Assembly: GCA_018110855.1 (NCBI GenBank)
Contig: JAGBFZ010000391.1
Span: forward strand, 1-14,879
Length of the DNA: 14,879 nucleotides
Reading direction: 5' to 3'
From: Oscillospiraceae bacterium
Lineage (GTDB): Bacteria; Bacillota; Clostridia; Oscillospirales; Ruminococcaceae
The translations under genes and the position numbers were made by a program. The number at the start of each line of letters is the position of its first letter. Positions within the stretch are counted from its first letter, which is position 1. Shown in pieces: positions 14,401 through 14,879 of this stretch. A model generated the notes under the pieces. The model was not told the origin of the DNA, searched no databases, and saw only the letters and a list, made by a program, of their open reading frames with translations.

Positions 14401-14879
14401 TTGGAAAAACTTAAAATTGCATTATTGCAGATAATGCCCGAAGGCAGCATAGATAATAATCTGAAAAAGGGCATTGAAGCCTGTCGGAGGGCGAAGGCTT
14501 TGGGAGCGGATATTGCCCTTTTTCCCGAGATGTGGAGCAATGGCTATGATATCCCGTGTGATATCGAAGTTCTCAAAAGCATGGCAGTTTCCATGGACAG
14601 CGATTTTGTTGATTCGTTCAGAGAGCTTGCTGCGGAGCTTGAAATGGCTATTACCGTCACATTCCTTGAGGAATATGAGCCGCTCCCGAGAAATACTGTC
14701 TGCCTGTTTGATATGAACGGACAGCTTATTTACCGATATGCAAAGGTGCACACCTGCGATTTCGGAGATGAAGCAAGGCTTTCTGCGGGAGATGATTTTT
14801 ATGTGGGAGAGCTTCACACCGAAAAGGGAATCGTCAGAGTCGGCTCAATGATATGCTATGACAGGGAATTTCCCGAAAG
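14401..14879 (+). CDS. Nitrilase-superfamily carbon-nitrogen hydrolase, 3' end outside window
   Basis: The first 159 residues of a cytosolic amidase of the nitrilase superfamily. The catalytic triad is visible: Glu43 in FPEMW, Lys115 in YAKVHTCDF and nucleophile Cys152 in MICYDREFPE. The window ends seven residues after that cysteine. Translation starts at TTG, preceded by AAGGAGG 9 bases upstream and 15 bases after the DUF5131 stop; no ATG fits as well, since the first in-frame one is at codon 12. The substrate (a carbamoyl or omega-amide compound, for instance) cannot be told from this half. Confidence 0.92.
   Translation, partial: MEKLKIALLQIMPEGSIDNNLKKGIEACRRAKALGADIALFPEMWSNGYDIPCDIEVLKSMAVSMDSDFVDSFRELAAELEMAITVTFLEEYEPLPRNTVCLFDMNGQLIYRYAKVHTCDFGDEARLSAGDDFYVGELHTEKGIVRVGSMICYDREFPE

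Overview
The window looks like chromosomal DNA of a gut-type Clostridia, most likely a Ruminococcus-like member of the Oscillospiraceae. This is an inference from four things: moderate G+C with AT-rich gaps, AGGAGG-type ribosome binding sites, sigma-A promoters of TTGACC/TATAAT type with 17-bp spacers, and protein flavours typical of that group (a cytosolic LacI-like sensor fused to GGDEF, a short AhcY, DUF5131). No rRNA, tRNA, CRISPR array, insertion sequence or clear prophage was seen.

Left block (1-4575, minus strand). From right to left it holds a CPA2-type cation/proton antiporter, a stand-alone prephenate dehydrogenase (tyrA), a Uma2/DUF820 protein, a short RluE-like pseudouridine synthase without an S4 domain, and asparagine synthetase asnB, whose 3' end runs off the window. 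Several of these have readable promoters of their own (antiporter, Uma2, asnB), so this is a row of small transcription units rather than one operon.

Middle (4586-8153). A 394-bp AT-rich gap carries divergent promoters for the antiporter and for a 649-residue diguanylate cyclase. That protein joins a LacI-like ligand-binding domain, without a DNA-binding or membrane segment, to an intact GGDEF domain. It converges on a Na+/Ca2+ exchanger-type antiporter, and the two share a strong bidirectional hairpin terminator. The exchanger and mtaD diverge from a gap holding two good sigma-A promoters.

Right block (8154-14879, plus strand). An MTA/SAH deaminase (mtaD) is followed, after 280 bp of unusual intergenic DNA, by a short-type S-adenosylhomocysteine hydrolase. 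The hydrolase has altered residues where adenine is normally recognised. Together they suggest S-adenosylhomocysteine recycling through S-inosylhomocysteine, as described in Methanocaldococcus. Closely packed downstream genes follow: two lipoproteins sharing a copied RBS/signal-peptide segment, a small membrane protein, a 5-methyluridine RNA methyltransferase with Fe-S cysteines, a 39-residue small protein, a DUF5131 (phage Gp37/Gp68-like) three-cysteine protein, and a nitrilase-family amidohydrolase cut by the window end.

The least explained DNA is 9423-9702. It has a pair of inverted arrays of a degenerate 7-bp unit, then a GC-rich island able to form several mutually exclusive hairpins, directly upstream of the hydrolase.
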